This document shows, piece by piece, positions 1 through 7,591 of a DNA stretch of 8,520 bases; positions within the stretch are counted from its first letter, which is position 1; each line of letters starts with the position of its first letter. A program made the position numbers and the translations under genes. Below the pieces are notes generated by a model. It was not told the DNA's origin. It was given only the letters and a program-made list of their open reading frames with translations, and did no database searches. Source of the stretch: Actinobacteria bacterium UBA912 (GTDB taxonomy: Bacteria > Actinomycetota > Coriobacteriia > Anaerosomatales > UBA912); NCBI GenBank assembly GCA_002293965.1, contig DBEG01000033.1, positions 1 to 8,520 of the forward strand, in the 5' to 3' direction.

Positions 1-1
1 G

Positions 2-286
2 ACGATCGGCCGAAAAGGCAACTCGGACATCCGCGGTTTCGCTGTGGGGTTCCTGTCGATACTCGGGGAATTCGAGATAAAGATACCGGCGGGCTATGGG
101 CTGCTCGTGAAAGCCCTGGTCACTGTAGACGGTGTCAGCCGTTCGATCTATCCGGATATCGACATCGCCAAGGCGGCACGCCCGTACGCGACACGCCTGA
201 TAGCTCAGGAGATGTTGCGACCGGCGCGGATCTATCAGAAGGTGCCGGATGTTGTGCGCAGCGTCATCCGCGTGATCGCGGAATGA
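2..286 (+). CDS. ABC1/UbiB (AarF) family atypical kinase, C-terminal fragment
   Basis: This is the 3' end of a gene that enters from the left edge; 94 residues are visible before the TGA at 284-286. The residues IPAGYGLLVKALVTVDGV followed by an RSIYPDIDI-like stretch match the C-terminal helical part of ABC1/UbiB/AarF proteins, where a 'LL.RAL.T.EG..R.LDPDFD' pattern is typical. These are protein-kinase-like ATPases linked to quinone biosynthesis or lipid homeostasis, usually at the membrane. The kinase core (KxGQ motif, catalytic loop) lies outside the window, so catalytic competence cannot be judged. The protein stops soon after this motif, so the C-terminal membrane hairpin found in many UbiB proteins appears to be missing. 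A GTG at 44 is internal and is not the real start. The family call is from motif recognition; the exact substrate is unknown. Confidence 0.75.
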   Translation, partial: TIGRKGNSDIRGFAVGFLSILGEFEIKIPAGYGLLVKALVTVDGVSRSIYPDIDIAKAARPYATRLIAQEMLRPARIYQKVPDVVRSVIRVIAE

Positions 287-312
287 CTTAGGCGAGCACT
301 TTGCGCTATCAT
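283..312 (+). promoter_or_regulatory. Possible glnA promoter
   Basis: TATCAT at 307-312 matches the -10 consensus at 5 of 6 positions. ATGACT at 283-288 matches the -35 consensus at 4 of 6, with an 18-base spacer. It would start transcription near position 319, giving a leader of about 100 bases before glnA. The -35 overlaps the stop codon of the upstream gene. The match is moderate and could be chance; read-through from upstream is also possible. Confidence 0.25.
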
Positions 313-405
313 CTTTTCCTTCACGCCACAACGGCGTATCCTGACCGAGTCGGGATGACGCCTTTCGGCATCAAGAGATACTTCCACTGATGTGGTTCAA
401 ACTTG

Positions 406-411
406 AAAGGA
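406..411 (+). promoter_or_regulatory. glnA ribosome binding site that fixes the start
   Basis: AAAGGA lies six bases upstream of the GTG at 418-420. An in-frame TTG at 403 lies upstream of this site, so it cannot be served by it. The GTG also gives an N-terminus (MSDSARAEVIEAI) of the length usual for GSI-alpha enzymes. Confidence 0.7.
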
Positions 412-417
412 AGCGAC

Positions 418-1746
418 GTGTCAGATAGCGCCAGAGCAGAAGTCATCGAAGCCATCAAGAACAGTGAGATCGAGTTCATCCACCTGTGGTTCACAGACGT
501 CCTCGGATTCCTGAAGACATTCGTGATCTCGGTAGACGAGATCGAGCCCGCAATGACCGAGGGGATGGGCTTCGACGGATCCTCTATCCAGGGATTCGCC
601 CGCATCCAAGAGTCGGACATGATAGCTTTGCCCGACCCCTCAACGCTCAAGATCATGCCGTGGCGCGAAGAGGGACAGCTCGTTGCGACGATGTTCTGCG
701 ACATCATGATGCCCAACGGCGACCCGTACGAGGGCGACCCCAGGTATGTACTCAAGCGCACACTGCGCAAGGCTGCCGAAATGGGTTACACGTTCTTCGT
801 CGGCCCTGAACTCGAGTACTACTACTTCGCCGATGATGTGTCGACCGAAGTGCTCGACAAGGCATCCTACTTCGATATGACCACCCGCGACATCGGCGTC
901 GATCTTCGCAAGCAGACGGTGCGCTCTCTCAAGAGCTTCGACATCCAGGTCGAGTACAGCCACCACGAAGTCGGGCCGAGCCAGCACGAGATCGACCTGC
1001 GCTACGATGAGGCCCTGAGGATGGCAGACGTAGTCATGACTTATCGCCTCGTGGTCAAGGAGGTCGCGCAGGAGAACGGTGTGTATGCGACCTTCATGCC
1101 CAAGCCTATGTATGGTGAAGCGGGCAGTGGGATGCATGTGCATCAGTCATTGTTCCGCGGCAACAAGAATGCTTTCTACGATGCAAACGATCCGTTCCAC
1201 CTTTCGGCAGATGCGAAGGCGTATATAGCCGGTATCCTGCATCACGCTCCGGCGATCACCGCCATCACCAATCAGTGGGTCAACTCGTACAAGCGCCTTG
1301 TTTCAGGCTTCGAGGCCCCGGTCCACATCTGTTGGGCGCATAGGAACAGGTCAGCACTGGTCCGCGTCCCGATGTATAAGCCTGGCAAAGAGGCAGCCAC
1401 ACGGATCGAGCTTCGCTCTCCGGACCCCGCATGCAACCCCTACCTGGCGTTCGCAGTGATGCTGGCCGCCGGACTCGACGGCATCGAGAAGGGCATGGAG
1501 CTGGCCCCCGATGTGGTGGATGACGTTTACGAGATGAGCGACAATGAGCGCGCCGAGCGCAATATAGGCCGCCTTCCCGGCGATCTCAACAACGCCATCA
1601 AGGCACTTGAGGGTAACGAACTGCTGAGAGAGACGCTCGGCGGGCCGCTGTTCAACTGGTACGTGCGCAACAAGAAGATCGAGTGGGATTCCTACCGCAG
1701 CAGAGTCACGCCGTGGGAGCTCGATGAGTACTTGCCGCTTCTGTAG
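418..1746 (+). CDS. glnA: Type I glutamine synthetase (GSI-alpha / GlnA2-like)
   Basis: Predicted to ligate ammonia to glutamate using ATP, in the cytoplasm as a dodecamer; 442 residues from the GTG start, normal for GSI-alpha. Visible family signatures are FDGSSIQGF (52-60, with Asp53), GPELEYYYF (129-137, metal ligands Glu131 and Glu133), HHEVGPSQHE (182-191, Glu184 and Glu191), SGMHVHQ with His240, NRSALVRVP, and ELRSPDPACNPYLAF. Arg62 sits where Bacillus subtilis GS has the Arg62 needed for glutamine feedback inhibition, and Glu299 in GFEAP corresponds to the Glu flap residue. The C-terminus (DVYEMSDNERAERN) lacks the NLYDLPP adenylylation loop of GSI-beta enzymes, so adenylylation control is not expected. 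The second half closely resembles actinobacterial GlnA2 as I remember it; some actinobacterial paralogues act on polyamines, so substrate identity is probable rather than certain. It stands alone, followed by a terminator. Confidence 0.95.
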   Translation: MSDSARAEVIEAIKNSEIEFIHLWFTDVLGFLKTFVISVDEIEPAMTEGMGFDGSSIQGFARIQESDMIALPDPSTLKIMPWREEGQLVATMFCDIMMPNGDPYEGDPRYVLKRTLRKAAEMGYTFFVGPELEYYYFADDVSTEVLDKASYFDMTTRDIGVDLRKQTVRSLKSFDIQVEYSHHEVGPSQHEIDLRYDEALRMADVVMTYRLVVKEVAQENGVYATFMPKPMYGEAGSGMHVHQSLFRGNKNAFYDANDPFHLSADAKAYIAGILHHAPAITAITNQWVNSYKRLVSGFEAPVHICWAHRNRSALVRVPMYKPGKEAATRIELRSPDPACNPYLAFAVMLAAGLDGIEKGMELAPDVVDDVYEMSDNERAERNIGRLPGDLNNAIKALEGNELLRETLGGPLFNWYVRNKKIEWDSYRSRVTPWELDEYLPLL

Positions 1747-1777
1747 CAGGTCGCCAGGGTTCCCTGAGCAACAGGAA

Positions 1778-2638
1778 TCAGGCCTCGCTCCCAGAAAGGG
1801 AGGGGGGCCTTTCAACTTGACCGGCGGCGAGTTGCTCGGCATTGAGAGTCTCGTTCAGGCTGCCCGTGCGATAGCCCTCAAGGTCGGCCGCGGCGAAAGC
1901 GAAACCTGCAGCCTTGACGCGGGTCGAGATATCGGATCGAAGCTCCCACGCTCTGTCCATCTCGGGAGGATCTATCTCGACCCTGGCGATGTCCCCGTGG
2001 ATTCGCACCCGGAACTGCCGAAAACCTAGATCGCGCAAGGCGTCTTCGGCCTGTGCGACACGCTGGAGTTTGTCTTCCGAGATGTTCTCGCCGTACGGAA
2101 AACGCGACGCAAGGCAAGCCATGCTCGGTTTGTCCCAGTTGGGCAGGCCCAGCTGCCCAGCGATTTGTCGCATCTCTGCTTTCGTCAGCCCAACATCTGC
2201 CATGGGACTCTGTACTCCGTACTCGACAGCAGCGCGGGTTCCGGGGCGAAAGTCCGAGCGATCATCGATGTTCGAGCCGTCGAGTACGCTCTCAAGCCCG
2301 CGATGGTCAGCGACTGTCCGCAGCAGACTGAACAACTCGGATTTACAGTAGAAGCAGCGGTCCGGATCGTTCCTTCGGAAGCGTGGATCGGCCAGTTCAC
2401 TGGTTTCCACGACAAGGAGTCGCAGCCCAAGTTCTGCGGCGAGCTGTGTTGCGTAATCGACCTCGCGCGCCGGGTACGTATCGCTACTGGCCAAGACCGC
2501 GAGACACCGATGCCCGTGCACCACGTGTGCCGCCACGGCCAGCAAGGTGGAGTCTATACCGCCAGAGAAAGCGACAAGTACGCTCTTGTACTCGCCGAGG
2601 CGATCGAGCAGTGCATCGTACTTTTGTATGGAGTCCAC
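1778..2638 (-). CDS. larE: LarE, ATP-dependent sacrificial sulfur transferase (nickel-pincer cofactor)
   Basis: LarE acts in synthesis of the nickel-pincer nucleotide (NPN), the cofactor of lactate racemase and related enzymes. It adenylylates the carboxylates of the LarB product and transfers sulfur. The 286-residue product has the PP-loop SGGIDST (25-31) for ATP, the DRCFYCK segment (Cys95, Cys98), GSNIDDRSDFRPG, and PSMACLASRFPYG. Cys175 in the last aligns with the sacrificial Cys176 of the Lactobacillus plantarum enzyme. Family members usually end near the LEGYRTGSLNETL motif; here about 20 extra residues follow, encoded partly by the glnA terminator hairpin. The GTG start is the first possible one after an in-frame TAA; its Shine-Dalgarno is weak (GGGGG). 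No larA, larB or larC is in view. The neighbouring upstream gene makes adenosylcobalamin, but larE has its own promoter. Confidence 0.93.
   Translation of the reverse strand: MDSIQKYDALLDRLGEYKSVLVAFSGGIDSTLLAVAAHVVHGHRCLAVLASSDTYPAREVDYATQLAAELGLRLLVVETSELADPRFRRNDPDRCFYCKSELFSLLRTVADHRGLESVLDGSNIDDRSDFRPGTRAAVEYGVQSPMADVGLTKAEMRQIAGQLGLPNWDKPSMACLASRFPYGENISEDKLQRVAQAEDALRDLGFRQFRVRIHGDIARVEIDPPEMDRAWELRSDISTRVKAAGFAFAAADLEGYRTGSLNETLNAEQLAAGQVERPPSLSGSEA
1781..1812 (+). terminator. glnA intrinsic terminator, inside the larE 3' end
   Basis: The arms GGCCTCGCTCCC (1781-1792) and GGGAGGGGGGCC (1798-1809) pair over 12 positions with one G-U pair and one mismatch, around an AGAAA loop. A short TTT (1810-1812) follows on the plus strand. 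It begins 34 bases after the glnA stop. The T tract is short, so termination may be partial. On the minus strand the same hairpin lies within the last codons of larE and no T run follows, so it is mainly a plus-strand terminator. Confidence 0.6.
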
Positions 2639-2670
2639 GTGAGCGCCCCCAAAGTCCTGTTAGCAGAAAC

Positions 2671-2698
2671 AGTATAGCGGGTTGGCGGACCGTGTGAA
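2671..2698 (-). promoter_or_regulatory. larE promoter (sigma70 type)
   Basis: Read on the minus strand, TTCACA (2693-2698) and TATACT (2671-2676) each match the -35 and -10 consensus at 5 of 6 positions, with a 16-base spacer. The expected start near 2664 gives a leader of about 26 bases before the larE GTG. This is the best promoter match I found in the window and implies that larE is transcribed independently of the upstream pduO gene. Confidence 0.55.
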
Positions 2699-2710
2699 CG
2701 GCGTACCTCA

Positions 2711-2740
2711 ATTATCGGAAGAAAGAGGCGAATCGATAAT
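2711..2740. repeat. Spaced inverted repeat upstream of the larE promoter
   Basis: ATTATCG (2711-2717) and CGATAAT (2734-2740) form a perfect 7-base inverted repeat with a 16-base gap. It lies 12 bases upstream of the larE -35 box in the pduO-larE gap. The two half-sites are about two helical turns apart, as expected for a dimeric or tetrameric regulator. It is AT-rich compared with its surroundings. No T tract follows on either strand, so a terminator is unlikely. Confidence 0.4.
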
Positions 2741-2757
2741 ACAGCGGTTGCAAGCGA

Positions 2758-2789
2758 CCGACGAAAGGCTGCTCGCTATCAGCCGTCGG
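2758..2789 (-). other. Hairpin over the pduO stop codon
   Basis: CCGACG (2758-2763) pairs with CGTCGG (2784-2789), and GCTG (2768-2771) pairs with CAGC (2780-2783) after a four-base bulge. The structure spans the pduO stop codon at 2779-2781. It could stabilise or attenuate the 3' end of the pduO transcript, but there is no following U tract on the minus strand, so it is not a standard terminator. Confidence 0.3.
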
Positions 2790-3345
2790 GGGTCCATCGG
2801 CAGGCGGTCTCGGAAGTCGCGTCAGTCATGCATCGCGCCATCACGAAGAGCACATCGGAAAGCCTGTTGATGTAAGCGAGCAACACAGGGTCGACAGGTT
2901 CCTCGGCGGAGCACAGTACCACGCTGCGCTCAGCGCGACGCACGACGGCGCGCGCCAGATGGAGTCGGGCGGAACGCTCGCTGCCCCCGGGTAGTACGAA
3001 AGTCGATGTTCCCGCCATCGCGCAGGCCCGCTCGTCTATGAAGCGCTCAAGTTCGGTGACGTCAGCCTGTGATACGAATGCGCCTCGGCCGACAGCATCG
3101 GGAGGTGCGGCAAGCATGGCGCAGCAGTCTAGGAGGCGATTCTGGATCGAGTGGAGGACGTCGTCGATGGTTGCGTCGGTCGGGATGTCAGAATCGAGAG
3201 CCATTCGGGCCAAGCCAAGGGCACAACTAGCCTCGTCCAGGTCCCCCAACGCTTGGATAAGTGGGCCGGACTTGCAAGCCTTTCTGCCACCTACAAGCGA
3301 GGTCTCCCCGCTGTCACCGACGCGAGTGTATATCCTGTCCGCCAC
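2779..3345 (-). CDS. pduO: PduO-type ATP:cob(I)alamin adenosyltransferase
   Basis: Transfers the adenosyl group of ATP to reduced cobalamin, making coenzyme B12. The 188-residue product is the usual length for the single-domain PduO/MMAB family, which acts as a trimer. Visible motifs are TRVGDSGETSL (7-17, N-terminal ATP-binding loop), GDLDEASCALGLAR, the FVLPGGSERSARLHLAR segment (116-132) leading into RRAER, and NRLSDVLFVMAR (160-171). The GTG start at 3345 is chosen because AAAGGAG sits five bases upstream and the protein then begins VADRIYTRVGD, as in homologues; a longer reading from 3405 adds a basic tail with no family counterpart. It is transcribed toward larE with a 140-base gap. I saw no cobalamin riboswitch box in its leader. 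Which B12 enzyme uses the product is not visible here. Confidence 0.94.
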   Translation of the reverse strand: MADRIYTRVGDSGETSLVGGRKACKSGPLIQALGDLDEASCALGLARMALDSDIPTDATIDDVLHSIQNRLLDCCAMLAAPPDAVGRGAFVSQADVTELERFIDERACAMAGTSTFVLPGGSERSARLHLARAVVRRAERSVVLCSAEEPVDPVLLAYINRLSDVLFVMARCMTDATSETACRWTPDG

Positions 3346-3350
3346 CTCGG

Positions 3351-3357
3351 CTCCTTT
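3351..3357 (-). promoter_or_regulatory. pduO ribosome binding site that decides the start
   Basis: AAAGGAG on the minus strand is five bases from the GTG at 3343-3345. This strong site supports the shorter 188-residue product over the longer open frame that extends upstream. Confidence 0.75.
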
Positions 3358-3373
3358 CTTCGACCTACGTGTG

Positions 3374-3382
3374 AGTCTACCA
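3374..3382 (-). promoter_or_regulatory. Possible extended -10 promoter for pduO
   Basis: On the minus strand TGG followed by TAGACT gives a TGn-extended -10 (4 of 6 to consensus) about 30 bases upstream of the pduO GTG. The only -35-like hexamer, TTGAAA at 3400-3405, is 20 bases away, which is too far for a good promoter, so the call rests on the extended -10 alone. Confidence 0.25.
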
Positions 3383-3485
3383 CTCCTGGGCACGCAAGGT
3401 TTCAAGGGTCTGAACCGGGAACGCTCCCAGCGAATATTTCTGTTGCACTATGCAGCACAGGCGTTCAGAATATCCCGTGTGGACA

Positions 3486-3502
3486 CCGGCTCGCGAGGCC
3501 GG
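3486..3502. repeat. GC-rich bulged palindrome
   Basis: CCGGC (3486-3490) and GCCGG (3498-3502) flank TCGCGAG; apart from one extra G this would be a 16-base perfect palindrome. It lies in the divergent gap between pduO and the plus-strand membrane-protein gene, 18 bases left of a second palindrome. Confidence 0.35.
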
Positions 3503-3520
3503 GGCGACAGGTTGAGGTTT

Positions 3521-3537
3521 CGACCCGTATCGGGTCG
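3521..3537. repeat. 17-base perfect palindrome in a divergent gap
   Basis: CGACCCG (3521-3527) and CGGGTCG (3531-3537) pair perfectly around TAT. It lies 18 bases upstream of the likely GTG of the plus-strand membrane-protein gene. No T tract follows, so it is more like an operator or a 5' leader hairpin than a terminator. Confidence 0.4.
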
Positions 3538-3555
3538 GGAGATGGGCGGGGAGTC

Positions 3556-4032
3556 GTGGCGGTCTACGTCGTTTTCATGGCCATACCCGTTTGTTACTCG
3601 ATTTGGACCAGGGGTCGTGACTCGCCTGCGGGATACCAGCATTTCGTCATCGCTCTCATCTACCTGGCCGTAGTGATTCTCGGACTGATTGCCGCAGCAG
3701 CGTCAGGACGGTTCTCTGGTCTGAGTTTGACTGAGTGGTACGGCTGGGAGGCGGCATCGGGGGCTATGTTCGGCATCTTTCCCATTTGGTTGATTGTGGA
3801 GTCCCGCGACGCGACCAGAGCCTGGTGGCGAAGGAAAGGCTTCGCATTCGCTGTGGCAACGGTGGCGGCCTGGTTTGTGTCAGTCTTCGCAGGGGAAACG
3901 TTTGCCGTGCAATTTGCCGATGTAAATCACAGAGTGGTTGGAACCGGCATTGTGCTGATGATGACTCCGGTCGTCATCATTCTTGAGTACCTCTTCGCAA
4001 GGCGAACCACGCAGGACCCCTCGGAGGCATGA
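3556..4032 (+). CDS. Unrecognised multi-span membrane protein
   Basis: I do not recognise this family. From GTG 3556 the product is 158 residues with about five hydrophobic segments, near 3-17, 30-48, 66-81, 96-112 and 127-147. Loops contain Trp, Arg and charged residues (EWYGWEA at 60-66, RAWWRRK at 88-94), and the C-terminus is polar (ARRTTQDPSEA). The start is uncertain: the frame is open far upstream into pduO, GTG 3556 has GGAG only two bases away, and ATG 3577 has no ribosome binding site. The coding call rests on the membrane-like pattern of hydrophobic blocks and continued openness of the frame. Codons are less GC-biased at the third position than in glnA or uvrA, hinting at weak expression or foreign origin. 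A second small membrane-protein gene follows 64 bases later, which suggests the two are co-transcribed. Confidence 0.55.
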   Translation: MAVYVVFMAIPVCYSIWTRGRDSPAGYQHFVIALIYLAVVILGLIAAAASGRFSGLSLTEWYGWEAASGAMFGIFPIWLIVESRDATRAWWRRKGFAFAVATVAAWFVSVFAGETFAVQFADVNHRVVGTGIVLMMTPVVIILEYLFARRTTQDPSEA

Positions 4033-4044
4033 GCGGTGAACGAC

Positions 4045-4116
4045 ATGGCTAAGATCTCCTTCGATGAGCGAGGCAACCTAGGGGTCGCTCGTTTCGGTGG
4101 TTCTAGCTGTGTTTAG
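4045..4116 (+). CDS. Leader-like small ORF between the two membrane-protein genes
   Basis: ATG 4045 has GGTGA (4035-4039) five bases upstream, a good Shine-Dalgarno match, and reads MAKISFDERGNLGVARFGG... for 23 residues to a TAG at 4114-4116. The frame overlaps the start of the next membrane-protein gene in another phase. The polar N-terminus resembles the cytosolic tail that might precede the first membrane span of that gene, so this could be its original start separated by a +1 frameshift, or a translated leader peptide. It could equally be chance. No family is recognisable. Confidence 0.3.
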   Translation: MAKISFDERGNLGVARFGGSSCV

Positions 4117-4471
4117 ACAGAGGATACTCAACCACATCGCGATTGCCCTTTTGGGGATTTGGCTGCTTGCGCAGTCGACGCCTCTGGATGGCTCGATTTA
4201 CCTGTTCGAACCGTCTCTGGCTTACTTCATAGGGGCCGTAATAGGATATCGGTGCTATTGGACTGAGCAGAACTTGGATCTGAGCATTCCGGTGATCATG
4301 TTTGCTTTGGGGATCGCGTCGGGGGTACTGATCGAGGACGGCAGGCTTTACTCGGGCAGTAGTCACATCCTGCTTAATGCAGGTGCAGTGATCACCGGGC
4401 TTTCCACGTCCGCCCTCCTTAGGGTAGCGCTAGAGATGCACTCCCGGTATCGCAATTTCGAGCAGCGGTGA
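4097..4471 (+). CDS. Unrecognised small membrane protein
   Basis: No family is recognised. The 124-residue product from GTG 4097 has hydrophobic segments near 13-26, 41-51, 63-79 and 90-112, with a short polar C-terminus (MHSRYRNFEQR), so probably four membrane spans. The ribosome binding site is poor: AGGGG at 4080-4084 is 12 bases from the GTG, and an alternative GTG at 4109 has none. A better-initiated small ORF overlaps its start in another frame, so the true N-terminus may be longer if there is a frameshift. Codon use is relatively AT-tolerant compared with the neighbouring housekeeping genes. Its position after another orphan membrane protein suggests a two-gene unit of unknown role. 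Confidence 0.55.
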   Translation: MVLAVFRQRILNHIAIALLGIWLLAQSTPLDGSIYLFEPSLAYFIGAVIGYRCYWTEQNLDLSIPVIMFALGIASGVLIEDGRLYSGSSHILLNAGAVITGLSTSALLRVALEMHSRYRNFEQR

Positions 4472-4492
4472 TATTACAGCGGCTCGTGTCCT

Positions 4493-4514
4493 ACCTGAGT
4501 GGCACCAATCAGGT
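4493..4514. repeat. 22-base imperfect dyad after the membrane-protein genes
   Basis: ACCTGA (4493-4498) pairs with TCAGGT (4509-4514), and TGG (4500-4502) pairs with CCA (4505-4507); 9 of 11 symmetric positions are complementary. The two-base centre is too tight for a good hairpin, so a protein-binding operator is a better reading. It starts 21 bases after the stop of the upstream gene. Confidence 0.35.
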
Positions 4515-4542
4515 GCAGGGAAGACCTGCTCTCAGCAGATCA

Positions 4543-4559
4543 GGCACGTCCGGGCACGT
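4543..4559 (+). repeat. GGCACGT direct repeat, one helical turn apart
   Basis: GGCACGT occurs at 4543-4549 and again at 4553-4559, a 10-base period, in the gap before uvrA. Two copies on the same DNA face could be regulator half-sites, but two copies of a seven-base word may be chance. Confidence 0.25.
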
Positions 4560-4564
4560 TTCTT

Positions 4565-4603
4565 GTCGCAAGGTAGGTTTTGCCTTGCTGCCATTCTTGC
4601 GAC
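4565..4603 (+). other. Two mutually exclusive hairpins upstream of uvrA
   Basis: GTCGCAAG (4565-4572) pairs perfectly with CTTGCGAC (4596-4603). The same left arm, as GCAAGG (4568-4573), also pairs perfectly with CCTTGC (4583-4588). Only one pairing can form at a time. There is no T tract after either, so a simple terminator is not seen. The rest of the 4472-4665 gap holds no convincing gene. Confidence 0.35.
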
Positions 4604-4665
4604 GCTGAGCCTTATCGGTGCATACGGCAAGTATTTCACATACATCGTATGGGTAGGCTGGTCCG

Positions 4666-4679
4666 CGGACGTGCGTTCG
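4666..4679 (+). promoter_or_regulatory. LexA (SOS) box upstream of uvrA
   Basis: CGGACGTGCGTTCG matches 13 of 14 positions of the Gram-positive LexA/DinR consensus CGAACRNRYGTTYG; the only mismatch is G for A at the third base. It lies 68 bases upstream of the uvrA ATG and overlaps the likely -35 region, the usual arrangement for repression. uvrA is a classic LexA-regulated gene, so the match is biologically sensible. The consensus is established knowledge; binding here is inferred. Confidence 0.75.
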
Positions 4680-4699
4680 TTTCTCGGCGGTAGTAGAAT
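4672..4699 (+). promoter_or_regulatory. Likely uvrA promoter
   Basis: TAGAAT at 4694-4699 matches the -10 consensus at 5 of 6 positions. The -35 position (TGCGTT with a 16-base spacer) is weak and lies inside the LexA box. A start near 4706 would give a leader of about 42 bases to ATG 4748, and would leave the in-frame ATG at 4703 untranslated. Confidence 0.4.
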
Positions 4700-4747
4700 G
4701 ATATGTTGCTCAAAATCCGATCCTCGTTAGGAGCTGTTCCTACTCCC

Positions 4748-7591
<2,844 letters not shown>

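Noticed and set aside
403..417. TTG at 403 as the glnA start
   Set aside because: The Shine-Dalgarno AAAGGA lies downstream of this TTG and upstream of GTG 418, so the GTG is the better start.
321..1143. Long open frames on the minus strand and in other plus frames across glnA (up to about 170 codons)
   Set aside because: They lie antisense to or out of phase with a strongly conserved glutamine synthetase, have no ribosome binding site and no recognisable domain. High-GC coding DNA commonly opens such shadow frames.
3346..3405. Longer N-terminus for the PduO protein
   Set aside because: A strong AAAGGAG site points to GTG 3345, and the extra basic residues have no counterpart in the family.
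3151..3555. 5' extension of the 3556-4032 membrane-protein frame back into pduO
   Set aside because: This part is antisense to conserved pduO codons up to 3345 and has no hydrophobic pattern or ribosome binding site; it is simply open.
3346..3555. Cobalamin riboswitch upstream of pduO
   Set aside because: I looked for the B12-box consensus on the minus strand and found no convincing match; the predicted leader is only about 20 bases.
4103..4366. Minus-strand frame of 87 codons opposite the second membrane gene
   Set aside because: Its composition is arginine- and glutamine-rich without hydrophobic or domain pattern, and no ribosome binding site was seen; the plus strand gives a coherent membrane protein.
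4513..4608. 31-codon GTG-initiated frame in the gap before uvrA
   Set aside because: It has no clear ribosome binding site, overlaps dyads and a direct repeat, and has no recognisable composition of a protein.
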